Origin: Chitinophagaceae bacterium
GTDB taxonomy: Bacteria > Bacteroidota > Bacteroidia > Chitinophagales > Chitinophagaceae
DNA length: 64,000 nt
Direction of reading: 5' to 3'
Assembly (NCBI GenBank): GCA_016708765.1
Contig: JADJFD010000002.1
Location: 744,001-808,000, forward strand
The notes below the pieces were generated by a model. The model worked only from the letters and a program-made list of their open reading frames with translations. It was not told where the DNA came from and searched no databases. Positions within the stretch are counted from its first letter, which is position 1; each line of letters begins with the position of its first letter. The position numbers were made by a program, and so were the translations under genes. Positions 56,355 through 64,000 of this stretch are shown piece by piece.

Positions 56355-57592
56355 TTAGTTGTCAGATAAATAATAAATGGTGTTGCAGTTTTCCTTGCGG
56401 AAAATATTTCTACTTTCTTCTAAAATATCCTGTGTGGTAACAGTATTATATTTTTCCAATTCAAAGTTCATCCAGGCGGCATCGCCCAGTGTTTCATAAT
56501 AAGCAAGGCTGTTGCACGGCTCATCACACTCATGTCTTCAAACACAATCATGCTTTCTGTTTTGTTCTTTACTTTCTGTAACTCAATCTCCATCACCACT
56601 TCTTGCTTCATTTGCTCCAGCACATTCTCCACCGCTAATTCTGCCTCTTCAATTTTTACGCCTTTCACTAATTTACCATCAATGGCGAGCAGTCCATTTT
56701 CTGTACTGCCAAAGTGAAAGCATTGAATATTGCTGAACAATTGTTTTTCTTTTACCAACGCCTGGTACAATCTTGAGGAAGCTCCACCTCCAAGAATATC
56801 TGTTAACAAATCAACTATGTAGTATCTTCTGTCGAGGCGGGAAGGCATATGCCATGTTTTGTACAATGCATCTAAAGGCACTTTGGATTTTATCACCTGT
56901 TTTCTTTCTTCGTTTTGTACCGGTTCCTGTGGCAAATTTCTTTTATACTTTTCTCCTGAAGGAATATCGCCAAACCATTTTTCTGCTAGTTCTTTTACTC
57001 TTTCAACAGTTACATTTCCCGCTACACACATTACTGCATTTACCGGACGATAGTGTTTAAAGAAAAAGCCTTTCACATCTTCCAGCGTTGCATTTTCAAT
57101 ATGTGATAGTTCTTTTCCAATCGTCATCCACCTGTATGGATGAGTTTTATAAGCCAGTTCTCTCATCTTATGCCACACATCGCCATAAGGTTTAGTTAAG
57201 TAATGTTCTTTGAACTCTTCGCAAACAACTTTACGCTGTGTTTCCAAACTTTTTTCATCAAAGGCTAACGATAACATACGATCACTCTCCAGCCAAAAAG
57301 CAGTTTCTAAATTATCTGCGGGTAACTGTATGTAGTAATTAGTAAGATCGTTGGTGGTATAAGCGTTGTTCTCTCCGCCTGCCATTTGTAGCGGTTCATC
57401 ATAATTAGGAATATTAACAGAACCACCAAACATCAGGTGTTCAAACAAATGAGCAAAGCCTGTTCTTTCAGGGTCTTCGTCTCTTGCACCAACATCATAC
57501 ATAATATTCAATACAGCCATTGGTGTAGAGAGATCCTGGTGTACAATAACACGAAGACCGTTACCCAATGTAAATTTTTCGAATTGTATCAT
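56355..57592 (-). CDS. M16-family zinc peptidase, frameshifted near its C-terminus
   Basis: The N-terminal 370 residues are intact with the zinc motif HLFEH and downstream acidic residues (ENNAYTTND, and the expected Glu in the following helix). After MSRATA the frame runs out at 56468. One base earlier in the next frame, the normal ending LAYYETLGDAAWMNFELEKYNTVTT continues to TAA at 56355. Restoring one base in the run near 56512 gives a normal 412-residue protein. It is the catalytic partner of the downstream M16 gene. Confidence 0.85.
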
Positions 57593-57694
57593 TCTTTGAT
57601 TTCAATAATTATTAAAGGCCGTTAAGCAATTTCAAATACTTTATATAACCGGTAAAATTATTGGAAAATTTTCTGTTAGCAAGAAGAAACTACA

Positions 57695-58897
57695 TCAGAT
57701 AATGCTTAGCACCTTGAAATCTACCTCCATTATTACACCATTGCGGCGAAAAACTACTTTTACTTTTTCATTCGGGGTCTGCAATGCTATTTTATATTGA
57801 TTAAGATTTAGCGAAAAATTTTTATTAATGCCAATAACTTGATCTCCTTCTTGTAAACCGGCCGCTTCAGCCGGCGATCCTTTTGCTATATCCCCGGCAA
57901 CAATGACACCGTCTATCAGGTACAGCTCAACCCCAGAATAAGAGTAATCAAACGATTCTGTAAAGTGTCGGTTGGGACTAATATAAATATCTCCTTTCTG
58001 ATAATTCATTATAACATTAAAACGACGCATGATATCATTACCAATTAAACCACCCATATACGGATAAGAGGTAACATTATATTCATCATCAAAAACAAAT
58101 ACAGGTACTTTTCTGAATTTGTACGGTCCTACTTTCACTTCTTTTATTACAGTAAGTTCCATGTCTATTTTTCCGCCAAGCCCTTCGCCCTGCTTTACCC
58201 ATTTTTTCCTTTTTTTATGTAGCAAGCTGCTATCTTCTGCAAACTCTTTTGAAAATAACATACAAAGCCCGGCTCCCAAATCGAATAAAAACCGTGAGTT
58301 TATTGTTGCATTATCTTTTACTCTTAGTGGCTGTGTTACCAGCTGGTTAAAAGATGGTCTCAATAAATAACCACCCCGGGGATAGCGAATAGTGCCATTT
58401 GTACTGAATGTAACCAGCATTTTATCATAGTCTAACTTTACGATGTAACGGCTTAGTACTGCAAATCCGATGATACCATCAATTTTTTCTCCATATACCG
58501 CTGTAAGAATTGAATAATCATTAATATGGAAATTAAGGCTGTCGACTGAAAGTCCTTTAAAGTGTAAGGACTGATTATAAAGAAAACTTACTTTACGAAT
58601 TCCGGCAATACCTCTTATTGATCTTTCTGATGGCGTAGGCACTAATCCAAAATATTTTATAGTAGTTGAATCTAATGATATTCCGCTGCTGCCGGTATCA
58701 AGAATAAAATTCAGCGTATCAGGAAAGTCGGCAAATTTTGCATGAAGGATAATAATACCACCTATTAACTGTTCAAAAGGAATATTTACCAAATCTCTTG
58801 AAGGGGAATCAATAAATTCTTCTTGCGCAACCACAGAGGTAGCCGATAGCATTGCAATCAAAATAAACAAAACCCCGTATTGTACTTTTTTATACAT
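57695..58897 (-). CDS. Aspartyl protease-like protein with PDZ domain, exported
   Basis: About 400 residues from ATG 58897, with a signal peptide (MYKKVQYGVLFILIAMLSATSVVAQ). Two retropepsin-like lobes follow, the first with ILDTGSSGISLD and the second with FLFDLGAGLCMLF. A C-terminal PDZ domain (AAGLQEGDQVIGINK) ends the protein. An upstream TTG at 58921 also opens the frame, but ATG is preferred. Substrate unknown. Confidence 0.85.
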   Translation of the reverse strand: MYKKVQYGVLFILIAMLSATSVVAQEEFIDSPSRDLVNIPFEQLIGGIIILHAKFADFPDTLNFILDTGSSGISLDSTTIKYFGLVPTPSERSIRGIAGIRKVSFLYNQSLHFKGLSVDSLNFHINDYSILTAVYGEKIDGIIGFAVLSRYIVKLDYDKMLVTFSTNGTIRYPRGGYLLRPSFNQLVTQPLRVKDNATINSRFLFDLGAGLCMLFSKEFAEDSSLLHKKRKKWVKQGEGLGGKIDMELTVIKEVKVGPYKFRKVPVFVFDDEYNVTSYPYMGGLIGNDIMRRFNVIMNYQKGDIYISPNRHFTESFDYSYSGVELYLIDGVIVAGDIAKGSPAEAAGLQEGDQVIGINKNFSLNLNQYKIALQTPNEKVKVVFRRNGVIMEVDFKVLSII

Positions 58898-59026
58898 ATT
58901 GACAATCCTCAAGTATGACAACTATTCAAAGCAAAACGATGCAGTAAAGTCATCCTGCTCCTTTGTCGAATAGATAAATTTACTTCAGGAAATAGGTCTT
59001 TTAAAACCGTTCAACACATATTCTAC

Positions 59027-59044
59027 TTTACAAGTGTAAATTTG
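59027..59044 (+). promoter_or_regulatory. mqnC -7 element overlapping a palindrome
   Basis: TAAATTTG (59037-59044) lies four bases before the ATG at 59049. It overlaps the dyad TTTACA-AG-TGTAAA (59027-59040), so a regulator could block RNA polymerase. It implies a nearly leaderless mRNA. Confidence 0.4.
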
Positions 59045-59048
59045 CAGT

Positions 59049-60173
59049 ATGGAATTAAATGAACTTTTAGATAAAGCCCTCGGATTGGGTTCTTTAACGC
59101 TGGAAGAAGGTGTTCAACTTTATCATCATGCCCCATTAGCGGATCTGATGTTTGTAGCTGATGAACTAAGAAAAAAACAAGTGCCGCACGGAAAAGTTAC
59201 CTGGCAGATAGATCGCAATGTAAATACAACTAATGTATGTATAGCCAATTGTAAGTTTTGTAACTTCTATCGTATTCCTGGTCATGCAGAAGCATATATC
59301 ACCGACATGCCTGTTTACAGAAAGAAAATTGAAGAAACACTAAAATGGGGGGGCGATCAACTGTTATTACAAGGAGGGCATCATCCGGATTTAGGATTGC
59401 AATATTATGTTGATACGTTTAGCCAGATAAAAGCTGAGTTTCCACAAATTAAATTACATACACTTGGCCCGCCTGAAATTGCACATATAACCAAGCTTGA
59501 AAAAAGCACTCATCGGGAAGTGCTGATGGCGTTGAAAGAAGCCGGCATGGATTCTTTACCTGGTGCCGGTGCTGAAATATTAACTGACAGAGTAAGACGA
59601 TTAATAAGCAAAGGCAAATGTGGTGCGCAGGAATGGTTAGATATTATGCATGAAGCACATAAATTAAACATCACAACTTCTGCAACAATGATGTTTGGCC
59701 ATGTGGAAACAATTGAAGAACGATTTGACCACCTCATTAAAATTAGAGAGGTGCAAAGTAAAAAGCCTGCAGATGCTAAAGGTTTCCTTGCTTTTATTCC
59801 ATGGACATTTCAGGATGTAGACACACTACTTGCCAAAATAAGAGGTGTGCATAATTTAACTACACCAGAAGAATATATTAGAATGATTGCCCTAAGCCGC
59901 ATTATGCTACCAAATGTAAAAAACATACAAGCCAGCTGGCTTACTGTTGGAAAACAAACTGCTGAAATATGTTTACATGCCGGTGCAAATGATTTTGGTT
60001 CTATTATGCTGGAAGAAAATGTAGTAAGTGCTGCTGGTGCGCCACATCGCTTTACGTATAAAAGTATTCAGGATGCTATTCGGGAAGCAGGTTTTGAACC
60101 ACAACTGAGAAACCAGCAATATGAATGGAGAGAAATTCCTGAAACAATAGAAGAACAGGTGATTGATTATTAA
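59049..60173 (+). CDS. mqnC: Cyclic dehypoxanthinyl futalosine synthase
   Basis: Radical SAM enzyme of the futalosine pathway to menaquinone. The 374-residue product has the cluster motif CIANCKFC (after QIDRNVNTTNV, about residue 63), then GGHHPDLGLQYY and the C-terminal QASWLTVGKQTAEICLHAGANDFGSIMLEENVVSAAG. This tail separates MqnC from the related MqnE. Menaquinone is the electron donor for the alternative complex III at the other end of the window. Confidence 0.92.
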   Translation: MELNELLDKALGLGSLTLEEGVQLYHHAPLADLMFVADELRKKQVPHGKVTWQIDRNVNTTNVCIANCKFCNFYRIPGHAEAYITDMPVYRKKIEETLKWGGDQLLLQGGHHPDLGLQYYVDTFSQIKAEFPQIKLHTLGPPEIAHITKLEKSTHREVLMALKEAGMDSLPGAGAEILTDRVRRLISKGKCGAQEWLDIMHEAHKLNITTSATMMFGHVETIEERFDHLIKIREVQSKKPADAKGFLAFIPWTFQDVDTLLAKIRGVHNLTTPEEYIRMIALSRIMLPNVKNIQASWLTVGKQTAEICLHAGANDFGSIMLEENVVSAAGAPHRFTYKSIQDAIREAGFEPQLRNQQYEWREIPETIEEQVIDY

Positions 60174-60318
60174 ATACCTGTCCCTTCCTACCCCGCTAAC
60201 TTCGGGCAAAAAAGGGAGACTTGGTTCTAATAGTTATTTATTTAATTGAAGTTGTCTGAAAAAAAATTATTAATCATTTTTGAAAATTATTAAAGAGTTC
60301 AATTGATAACCTCTTCGA

Positions 60319-60370
60319 TTCACTATAGTGAACTATAATTTTCGGAATATAAAGCTCCGCCAATTGGCGG
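60319..60370 (+). promoter_or_regulatory. Two perfect palindromes upstream of the DUF3817 gene
   Basis: TTCACTATAGTGAA (60319-60332) and CCGCCAATTGGCGG (60357-60370) are both exact 14-bp palindromes. The first is a likely operator. The second is just before the ATG at 60381 and could hide the ribosome site. Confidence 0.45.
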
Positions 60371-60380
60371 ATTGGAGTAT

Positions 60381-60685
60381 ATGAAAAAAACATTTAGCTG
60401 GTTTAGAAAAGTAGCATTAGCAGAAGGAATTTCGTTTTTGGTTTTATTAGGAATTGCCATGCCGTTAAAATATTTTGCCGATATGCCAATGGCTGTAACC
60501 ATAGTAGGAAGTTTGCATGGAATTCTTTTTGTAGCCTTTTTTATTTTAGCAAGAGAAGTGATGTCGGATTATAAAAAGGTTTTAAATGGTTGGTAAAAGC
60601 AGGGTTAGCATCTTTATTACCTTTTGGTACTTTTGTTATGGATAAGGAATGGAAAAAGGAAGAAGCCGCGGCAAATACAATTTAA
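60381..60685 (+). CDS. DUF3817 membrane protein (frameshifted)
   Basis: About 102 residues after correcting one shift. The first frame (from ATG 60381) has the DUF3817 opening FSWFRKVALAEGISFLVLLGIAMPLKY and stops at 60596. The normal end, WLVKAGLASLLPFGTFVMDKEWKK, lies in the next frame and ends at TAA 60685. Adding one A to the AAA at 60584-60586 joins them. Two or three membrane helices; function unknown. Confidence 0.75.
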
Positions 60686-60725
60686 CGTAATTTTTACCTG
60701 CTTGCAGTACTTTTAAAAAATCTAT

Positions 60726-61178
60726 ATGAAAAAAATATTTCTTTTTGTTTTAACTGCATCTTTTTTATTCTCCTGCAAAAGCAAAGATGCCGAACAGCAA
60801 AGTAGCGATGCAGACAGTATAAATGCACCTTTCTATTGGCAAGCTTATTTAGATGATTCAACAGGACAATTAGAAGTTAGAAAAATTCCTGCCAATGATA
60901 GTTTGTCTACAACAAGTATTATAGACTTTCTAAATGCAGGTAACATAAATATCAAGTTAGAGTTTGTAAAAGTTTCTAACGATACTGTATTTGTAAGAAT
61001 AGCTGATGCCATGTACCTCACACAGCAAATGGGATCTACCGGACCTAGTATTTATTTGTCGGAAGTTGTTTATAACATGACGCAGATACCAGGCATAAAA
61101 GAAGTAAATATTGACTTTGAAGAAGGAGATCATGCAACACCAGGCACTTACAACAGAACTACATTTGACAAAGAATAA
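60726..61178 (+). CDS. Lipoprotein of unknown function
   Basis: 150 residues with a lipoprotein signal and lipobox LFSC (Cys about 17). The rest is a small alpha/beta domain (IKLEFVKVSNDTVFVRIADAMYLTQQMG and INIDFEEGDH-like end) with some likeness to GerMN folds, which I cannot confirm. Confidence 0.65.
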   Translation: MKKIFLFVLTASFLFSCKSKDAEQQSSDADSINAPFYWQAYLDDSTGQLEVRKIPANDSLSTTSIIDFLNAGNINIKLEFVKVSNDTVFVRIADAMYLTQQMGSTGPSIYLSEVVYNMTQIPGIKEVNIDFEEGDHATPGTYNRTTFDKE

Positions 61179-61205
61179 AACAACCTTCTTAAAAAGAGGG
61201 CTGTT
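61179..61205. terminator. Bidirectional terminator between lipoprotein and cytochrome genes
   Basis: AACAACCTTCT and AGAGGGCTGTT (61179-61189, 61195-61205) pair with one mismatch around an A-rich loop. A/T runs flank the arms on both sides, and the genes converge here. Confidence 0.6.
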
Positions 61206-61219
61206 ATATTCCTAAAAAA

Positions 61220-62182
61220 TTATTTTGGAAATTTCTCAACCAGGTTCTTATTTGGTTTTACTGTTCTTAAATAGGCATAAATAGCTTTCAGGTCTGCGTC
61301 TTTCATGCCTGCAATTTCTATCACCGGCATCACTGTATTCTGATTACCCGGATCAAAATTATAAGACTCTTCTTTCAGGTATGGATGAAATTTATTTAAA
61401 AACCTTTCTTCCGTCCAGCTACCAATACCCGTTGCAGTATCAGAAGTGATATTTGCAGATTGAACTTTATTACTACCCATATTAAAAGTATAACCACCTG
61501 CATACATTCTTGACAAATCGGGTCCTTGTGGAGTAAGCGGCGAATGGCAGGTACCGCAATCGGCAATGGTAATCAGGTATTCTCCATATTTTACCATATC
61601 TCCCGTAGAAGGTTTTGTATTTCCATCAACTGAAGCCTGCAGATATTGACCGGGGTAAGCAAGAGCAATCGGCATCATCAATTGTCTTTCCGCTACTTTA
61701 TTTTTTATAGGTTTAAGTGTTCTGATATAAGCAATAATGCTGAGCAGGTCTTCTTTTGCCATCCTGTTATAATTTGTATACGGCATTAATGGAAACAAAG
61801 TGTCACCGTTTTTACTGATGCCCTGTGTAATAGCCCGGAGCAATTCATCATCTGTCCAAGTGCCAATACCGGTTTCATTATCCGGAGTTATGTTTTTGCT
61901 ATAGATCTTACCTGGCAATCCGAAATTTTGATCAAAGAGTTGACCACCTTTTCCCTCGGTACCATTAGTAACAGGCCCTGCATATTTTGTAAAATCCCGC
62001 TGACTGTGACAATGGATACACATTGCAACATTCGTTGCGAGGTATTTACCATGATCTAATACTTTTTGAATAGAATCAGCTGTTCCATCTTTGGCTTGTT
62101 TGTCTGAATTGTTGTTACATGAAACAAAATTAGCGGCAGCAATAATGAGAGTTACTATTGCCGACAAAGCAATAAACTTTTT
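61220..62182 (-). CDS. Diheme cytochrome c lipoprotein
   Basis: About 320 residues from ATG 62182; the open frame starts earlier at 62215. A lipoprotein signal (lipobox FVSC, Cys about 22) is followed by two monoheme domains with CIHCH (about residue 56) and CGTCH (about residue 208). Each domain has a downstream Met-containing loop that may give the sixth ligand. It is probably an electron carrier or a dehydrogenase subunit; no partner dehydrogenase is adjacent. Confidence 0.88.
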   Translation of the reverse strand, partial: KKFIALSAIVTLIIAAANFVSCNNNSDKQAKDGTADSIQKVLDHGKYLATNVAMCIHCHSQRDFTKYAGPVTNGTEGKGGQLFDQNFGLPGKIYSKNITPDNETGIGTWTDDELLRAITQGISKNGDTLFPLMPYTNYNRMAKEDLLSIIAYIRTLKPIKNKVAERQLMMPIALAYPGQYLQASVDGNTKPSTGDMVKYGEYLITIADCGTCHSPLTPQGPDLSRMYAGGYTFNMGSNKVQSANITSDTATGIGSWTEERFLNKFHPYLKEESYNFDPGNQNTVMPVIEIAGMKDADLKAIYAYLRTVKPNKNLVEKFPK

Positions 62183-62268
62183 CATAATTGTAGTTGTTGG
62201 TTTTTGGTTGCACAATTGGGTTGCAACAGAAAAGGTAGAATATTTTCAGAAAATCAGCAAAGGATTTC

Positions 62269-63348
62269 TTAACGAATAAGACCTGTAGATTCTAGTTCTT
62301 TATTAAGTATCACTAAGTCAGCATTATAGCCGGGAGCAATGCGTCCTAAAATATTACTTGATTTTATTACCTGAGCAGGATACAAACTACACATCCGCAA
62401 GGCTTCTCCTAAATCGATGCCAACATGGTTGACAAGGTTTTGCAAAGCCTTGGTCATTGTTAGTGCTGAGCCACTTAGAATATTAGCTGCTTCATATTTA
62501 TCATCAGCTAATTGATGTGGATATTGACCTTCTTCAAACAATCTTTCACCCATTGCTTTTTTTGCAATTCGTATGGCTGCATAATCTACATGATAGCCAT
62601 CGGGAATAATACTTGCCATCACTTTAGCATCGTTCATAGCAGCACCAACTAAACCGGGTTGTCTATGTTGCAACGGACTCATTGCATTATATAAATGTGT
62701 TACAGCTGTAATACCATTTGCAAAGCCAACTTTTGATTGTTCATAGGTCGCATTACTATGACCGGCAGAAATAATAATATCATCCAGCAAAATTCTATCA
62801 ATAATTTCTTTATCACATTGCTCCGTTGCCAATGTTATTATTCGTATTACACCTTTTCCATAATTCAATAGCTCATCTACTTCTTTTAATGATGGTGCAT
62901 GAATTAGTGATTCTATATGAGCTCCTCTCTTTACTGGATTGATCCACGGACCTTCAATATGTAATCCTAATATTCCTTCGCCACCTTTCTGCCAGTAATC
63001 TCTTACTGCATCTATACAATTATAAAAAACTTGCGCAGTATTTGTTGCAACGGTTGGCATACAATAAGCAGCTCCGCCTTTTTCACAATATTCTTTCAAC
63101 TTAACTAATGAATCTGCTTCGGGATAAACAGCCAGCAACTTTCCATCTGCGCCATAAATCTGCAAATCAATAAAGGCTGGCGCAATAATGCATTCATCAA
63201 ATTGCTCGGTAGCGATGGAAGAGGGTAGCGATTGTACAGGTACAAGTTCTTTAATCTTATTGTCCCCAATAATTACGGCATGATGGCTAAGCCAGTTGTC
63301 ACCGGTAAAAATGTGGTCGGCTATATATGCTTTTAAAGTAGTTGACAT
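62269..63348 (-). CDS. nagA: N-acetylglucosamine-6-phosphate deacetylase
   Basis: 359-residue amidohydrolase that removes acetyl from GlcNAc-6-phosphate. Motifs are APAFIDLQIYGADG, LHIEGPWINPVKRGAH (metal Glu), SAGHSNATYEQ and HLYNAMSPLQHRQPG, with a C-terminal IAPGYNADLVILN. It is divergent from neighbouring genes and stands alone. Length is slightly short but normal for the family. Confidence 0.92.
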   Translation of the reverse strand: MSTTLKAYIADHIFTGDNWLSHHAVIIGDNKIKELVPVQSLPSSIATEQFDECIIAPAFIDLQIYGADGKLLAVYPEADSLVKLKEYCEKGGAAYCMPTVATNTAQVFYNCIDAVRDYWQKGGEGILGLHIEGPWINPVKRGAHIESLIHAPSLKEVDELLNYGKGVIRIITLATEQCDKEIIDRILLDDIIISAGHSNATYEQSKVGFANGITAVTHLYNAMSPLQHRQPGLVGAAMNDAKVMASIIPDGYHVDYAAIRIAKKAMGERLFEEGQYPHQLADDKYEAANILSGSALTMTKALQNLVNHVGIDLGEALRMCSLYPAQVIKSSNILGRIAPGYNADLVILNKELESTGLIR

Positions 63349-63568
63349 TATTGCTAAAAAGAAAATGCAATATATATTATCCTTTTACAAAACGGTATAC
63401 AAGCCTTTTTGTACTATCATCACTAGCAAAAGGTTTTCTTTTGGTAAAATCGAATTGGCTAAAACTAACCTCGCATTTAGAACTGAAGGACCAAAAATGA
63501 GCAAATCGCTAAGTTGTTGATGCTGATTGTTTAAGCATTAGAAGAAATAATATTTAACTAGATACGAC

Positions 63569-63597
63569 AATTATTTATTGTTTATCAATAAATAATT
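63569..63597. promoter_or_regulatory. AT-rich 12-bp inverted repeat upstream of DUF2975
   Basis: AATTATTTATTG and CAATAAATAATT pair perfectly around TTTAT, 34 bases before the start codon. It could be an operator. Elsewhere in 63349-63631 I see no gene beyond a possible 43-codon remnant. Confidence 0.45.
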
Positions 63598-63631
63598 ATT
63601 ATTTTTGAGTAATAATTAAAAATGAATTGAT

Positions 63632-64000
63632 ATGGAAATTAGAATTACTACCAGCCACATGCTTAAAGTTTTGCATGTAATTGCCTGGATCATATTTGTT
63701 GGGCTATGTATTGATGCCGGAGGTTTTCTTTCTAATGCCGTTTACGTATCGACGATAAATCCGGCATATGCAAAACATTTTTGGCTTAACAATGATTTCT
63801 CTGTTCTTTATGCATTCGACAAAGGACATTTTTTGGTGCAAACAATGCTAATCAGTATTGTGGCCATCATGAAAGCCATCATGTTTTACATGATCGTAAA
63901 GTTGCTGTACGATAAAAAACTAAACCTTGCACGGCCTTTTAATAAAGAAGTAAGGCATTTTATTTCCTTATTGTCTTACCTGTCTTTGGGTATAGGTTTG
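63632..64000 (+). CDS. DUF2975 membrane protein (partial, C-terminus beyond the window)
   Basis: 123 residues visible from ATG 63632. Landmarks are MLKVLHVIAWIIFVGLCIDAGGF, FDKGHFLVQTMLISIVAIMKAIMFYMIVKLLYDKKLNL and FNKEVRHFISLLSYLSLGIG. This is the DUF2975 layout with four membrane helices, three visible. Family members are often encoded beside a small HTH regulator, which would lie past the window end. Function is unknown. Confidence 0.8.
   Translation, partial: MEIRITTSHMLKVLHVIAWIIFVGLCIDAGGFLSNAVYVSTINPAYAKHFWLNNDFSVLYAFDKGHFLVQTMLISIVAIMKAIMFYMIVKLLYDKKLNLARPFNKEVRHFISLLSYLSLGIGL

Noticed and set aside
63387..63516. Possible 43-codon minus-strand remnant (ending RLVYRFVKG)
   Set aside because: There is no start codon, no recognised family and the length is close to chance, so it is mentioned only in the note on this gap.

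Overview
The window looks like a chromosomal segment of an aerobic member of the Bacteroidota, most likely Chitinophagaceae or a close relative. This is inferred from: alternative complex III linked to an A-type cytochrome oxidase without a fused cytochrome c; a menaquinone gene of the futalosine route (mqnC); TAnnTTTG-type promoters; AT-rich spacers; and many families typical of that phylum (DUF6787, DUF418, DUF3817, DUF2975, four-helix-bundle and GxxExxY proteins, TPR-3TM proteins). No rRNA, tRNA, CRISPR array or intact insertion sequence was seen.

Region 1 (1-15.9 kb, minus strand) is one long respiratory operon. It reads actA-actB-actC-actD-actE-actF (quinol:electron acceptor oxidoreductase), then ctaC, ctaD, ctaB (heme O synthase), a four-helix-bundle gene, two oxidase subunit III genes, subunit IV, and a SCO copper chaperone cut by the left edge. 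A candidate promoter lies upstream of actA. Several spacers hold short repeated 'words' (AAATTCC, GCAGTTGGCAG) in inverted pairs.

Region 2 (16-20.3 kb) holds DUF6787, a VOC protein, purN, a carboxypeptidase-regulatory-like protein and a TPR protein. Region 3 (20.3-31.8 kb, plus strand) is an accessory block. It has three tandem His-rich membrane-anchored paralogues, then exported hydrolases (two serine beta-lactamase-fold proteins, a DmpA-type P1 peptidase and a penicillin/AHL acylase-type Ntn hydrolase). Among these are two TPR proteins that share a nearly identical 3-TM module.

Region 4 (31.8-37.1 kb, minus) is a two-component cluster of two PAS kinases, a LuxR-type regulator and a single-domain receiver. 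Region 5 (37.3-47 kb) has two DUF418 proteins, RidA beside a remnant of a D-threonine-aldolase-like gene, an N-acyl-D-amino-acid deacylase, an ABC exporter and a third serine hydrolase. Region 6 (47-52 kb) has a decayed sensor-gene remnant and four exported proteins of unknown function, one built of MORN repeats.

Region 7 (52-58.9 kb, minus) has a 2-oxoacid dehydrogenase E1 alpha-beta fusion, a GxxExxY gene in a repeat-bounded cassette, two M16 peptidase-like subunits and an aspartyl protease with PDZ. Region 8 (59-64 kb) has mqnC, DUF3817, a lipoprotein, a diheme cytochrome c, nagA and the start of a DUF2975 gene.

The most unusual features are non-coding. Word-pair inverted repeats bracket small genes, stand empty in operon spacers, or lie inside a coding linker. 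Two copies of a multi-hairpin element have covarying stems. A short palindrome sits in frame in two N-terminal linkers. Several otherwise normal genes carry single-base disruptions (E1, M16, DUF3817, the 52.1-kb gene), which could be real decay or assembly error.
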